Assembly (NCBI GenBank): GCA_902495945.1
Contig: CABUZD010000077.1
Coordinates: 1-7,700, forward strand
Source of the DNA: an uncultured Collinsella sp.
GTDB taxonomy: Bacteria; Actinomycetota; Coriobacteriia; Coriobacteriales; Coriobacteriaceae
Direction: 5' to 3'
Length of the DNA stretch: 7,700 bases
Below are positions 6,623 to 7,700 of this stretch, piece after piece. The notes under the pieces were generated by a model. It did no database searches and was not told the DNA's origin. It was given only the letters and a program-made list of their open reading frames with translations. Position 1 is the stretch's first letter; every line of letters starts with the position of its first letter. The position numbers and the translations under genes were made by a program.

Positions 6623-6651
6623 GGTTACGCGGTTCGTAGAACCGCGTAACC
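6623..6651. repeat. Perfect 13-bp hairpin directly after the lysS stop
   Basis: GGTTACGCGGTTC and GAACCGCGTAACC are exact reverse complements around a 3-base loop. The stem begins two bases after the TAG stop of lysS on the minus strand. No T-run follows (AGTTGACG), so alone it should not terminate. It may protect the 3' end of the message or assist the terminator downstream. Confidence 0.6.
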
Positions 6652-6653
6652 CC

Positions 6654-7700
6654 CTAGTACATCTTTGCGCCGGCGGGGATGGAGGCGTCGAGCTGGATCA
6701 GGTTGAGACGCTCCTCACCCTCCTCCTCGTGGACAGCGCTGATGAGCATGCCGCAGCTGGGAATGCCCATCATCTTGCGCGGAGGCAGGTTGGTGATGGC
6801 GAGCAAGGTCTTGCCGACCAGGTCCTCGGGCTCGTAATAAGCGTGAATACCGGAGAGGATGGTGCGGTCGGTACCGATACCGTCGTCGAGCGTAAAGTTC
6901 AGCAGCTTCTTGGACTTCTTGACGGCCTCGCATGCCTTGACCTTCACAGCGCGGAAATCGCTCTTGGAGAAGGTATCAAAGTCGACGAACTCCTCAAACA
7001 GCGGCTCAACGGCGATCTTGGAGTAATCGAGCGTGGGCTTAAGCGACTTAACGAACGGGCTCGCGGCGTTGCCGGCCTCGGCAGCCTTGGCGGCAGCGGC
7101 ACCGGACTGGAAACCCTTCTCGGGCTTCATGTGCGGGAACAGCAGCACGTCGCGGATAGAAGCCTGGTTAGTAAGCAGCATGACCACGCGGTCGATACCA
7201 ATGCCAATGCCGCCCGCGGGAGGCATACCGTACTCGAGGGCGCGCACGTAGTCCTCGTCATACTCCATGGCCTCGTCGTCGCCGCCGGCCTTCTCGGCCA
7301 TCTGGGCAGCAAAGCGCTCAGCCTGGTCGACCGGGTCGTTGAGCTCGGAGAACGCGTTGGCGTACTCGTGACCGGCAATAACCAGCTCAAAGCGGTGCGT
7401 CAGGCGCGGGTCGTCCTCAAAGCGCTTGGCAAGCGGGCTGACCTCGATGGGGTAATCGCACACGAAGGTCGGGTTGACGATGGTGTCCTCGCCCAGCTCA
7501 TCGTAAATCTCGGCGATAATCTTGCCGGCGGTCCACTCGGGCTTAATCTCCAGGCCCTTCTCGCGCGCGGCGGCAGCAAGCTCCTCGACCGGCGTGTCGA
7601 TGGTGACCTGCTTGCCGAGCACGTCGGAGACGATGTCGGTCATGGGACGGCTGGCCCACTCACCAGAAATGTCGTTGGTCTGGCCCTGGTACTCGATGAC
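6654..7700 (-). CDS. lysS: Lysyl-tRNA synthetase, class II, C-terminal part with fused tRNA-binding domain (5' end outside window)
   Basis: The last 348 codons of a gene entering at the right edge; the frame is open through 7700, so the ATG at 7643 is internal. LysRS charges tRNA-Lys with lysine using ATP in the cytoplasm. Visible class II landmarks are the stretch NPTFVCDYPIEVSPLAKRF, the RFELVIAGHEYANAFSELND stretch, and motif 3, GGIGIGIDR (codons at 7188-7214), with RDVLLFP behind it. Motifs 1 and 2 and the N-terminal anticodon-binding domain lie outside. After motif 3 a normal LysRS ends; here an Ala-rich linker leads to about 105 extra residues (6654-6968) with DFRAVKV, LLNFTLDDG, ILSGIHAYYEPEDLVGK and NLPPRKMMGIPSCGMLIS. 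This is the EMAP/Arc1p-type OB-fold tRNA-binding domain best known from the MetRS C-terminus. Stop TAG at 6656-6654. Enzyme identity is firm. Confidence 0.95.
   Translation of the reverse strand, partial: VIEYQGQTNDISGEWASRPMTDIVSDVLGKQVTIDTPVEELAAAAREKGLEIKPEWTAGKIIAEIYDELGEDTIVNPTFVCDYPIEVSPLAKRFEDDPRLTHRFELVIAGHEYANAFSELNDPVDQAERFAAQMAEKAGGDDEAMEYDEDYVRALEYGMPPAGGIGIGIDRVVMLLTNQASIRDVLLFPHMKPEKGFQSGAAAAKAAEAGNAASPFVKSLKPTLDYSKIAVEPLFEEFVDFDTFSKSDFRAVKVKACEAVKKSKKLLNFTLDDGIGTDRTILSGIHAYYEPEDLVGKTLLAITNLPPRKMMGIPSCGMLISAVHEEEGEERLNLIQLDASIPAGAKMY

Noticed and set aside
1..7700. Phage, integrase, transposase, CRISPR, toxin-antitoxin or defence system
   Set aside because: No frame shows motifs of these families and there are no regularly spaced direct repeats; the only mobile-like signals are the short palindromes after the exporter gene.

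Overview
The window looks like a high-GC, gut-type actinobacterium of the Coriobacteriia, most like Collinsella. This is inferred from base composition, the gene set, the domain layout of the lysyl-tRNA synthetase and the short GGGGAC-bearing palindromes between genes. It is not proven from the sequence alone. All four protein genes that can be supported lie on the minus strand, so transcription runs from right to left.

Reading in the direction of transcription: (1) 7700-6654 is the 3' part of a class II lysyl-tRNA synthetase gene whose product carries an extra C-terminal tRNA-binding (EMAP/Arc1p-like) domain. It is followed by a perfect 13-bp hairpin and then a strong bidirectional terminator. 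(2) 6318-4750 is a fused threonine/serine exporter (ThrE family) with a very acidic N-terminal tail. (3) 4749-4437 is a 313-base gene-free stretch packed with inverted repeats: two palindromic, REP/MITE-like units directly after the exporter stop, a 20-bp near-palindrome, and a terminator-type hairpin only about 45 bases before the next start. (4) 4436-3888 is a four-helix membrane protein made of two DUF2798 repeats. (5) 3887-3607 holds that gene's trailer, a textbook terminator, and a compact promoter overlapped by a perfect 21-bp palindrome. (6) 3606-1 is a very large protein, cut by the window edge after 1202 codons. It has two BcrAD/BadFG-type ATPase modules followed by DUF2229 and a 2-hydroxyacyl-CoA-dehydratase-like reductase part.

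The genes do not form one obvious pathway. LysRS is housekeeping. The exporter and the DUF2798 protein are inner-membrane proteins, and the giant activase is probably an oxygen-sensitive, ATP-driven low-potential electron-transfer enzyme typical of strict anaerobes. The most interesting points are the single-chain activase/reductase architecture with its cysteine sets, its private palindromic operator candidate, and the apparent attenuator in front of the DUF2798 gene. I see no CRISPR array, tRNA, rRNA, integrase or transposase gene.
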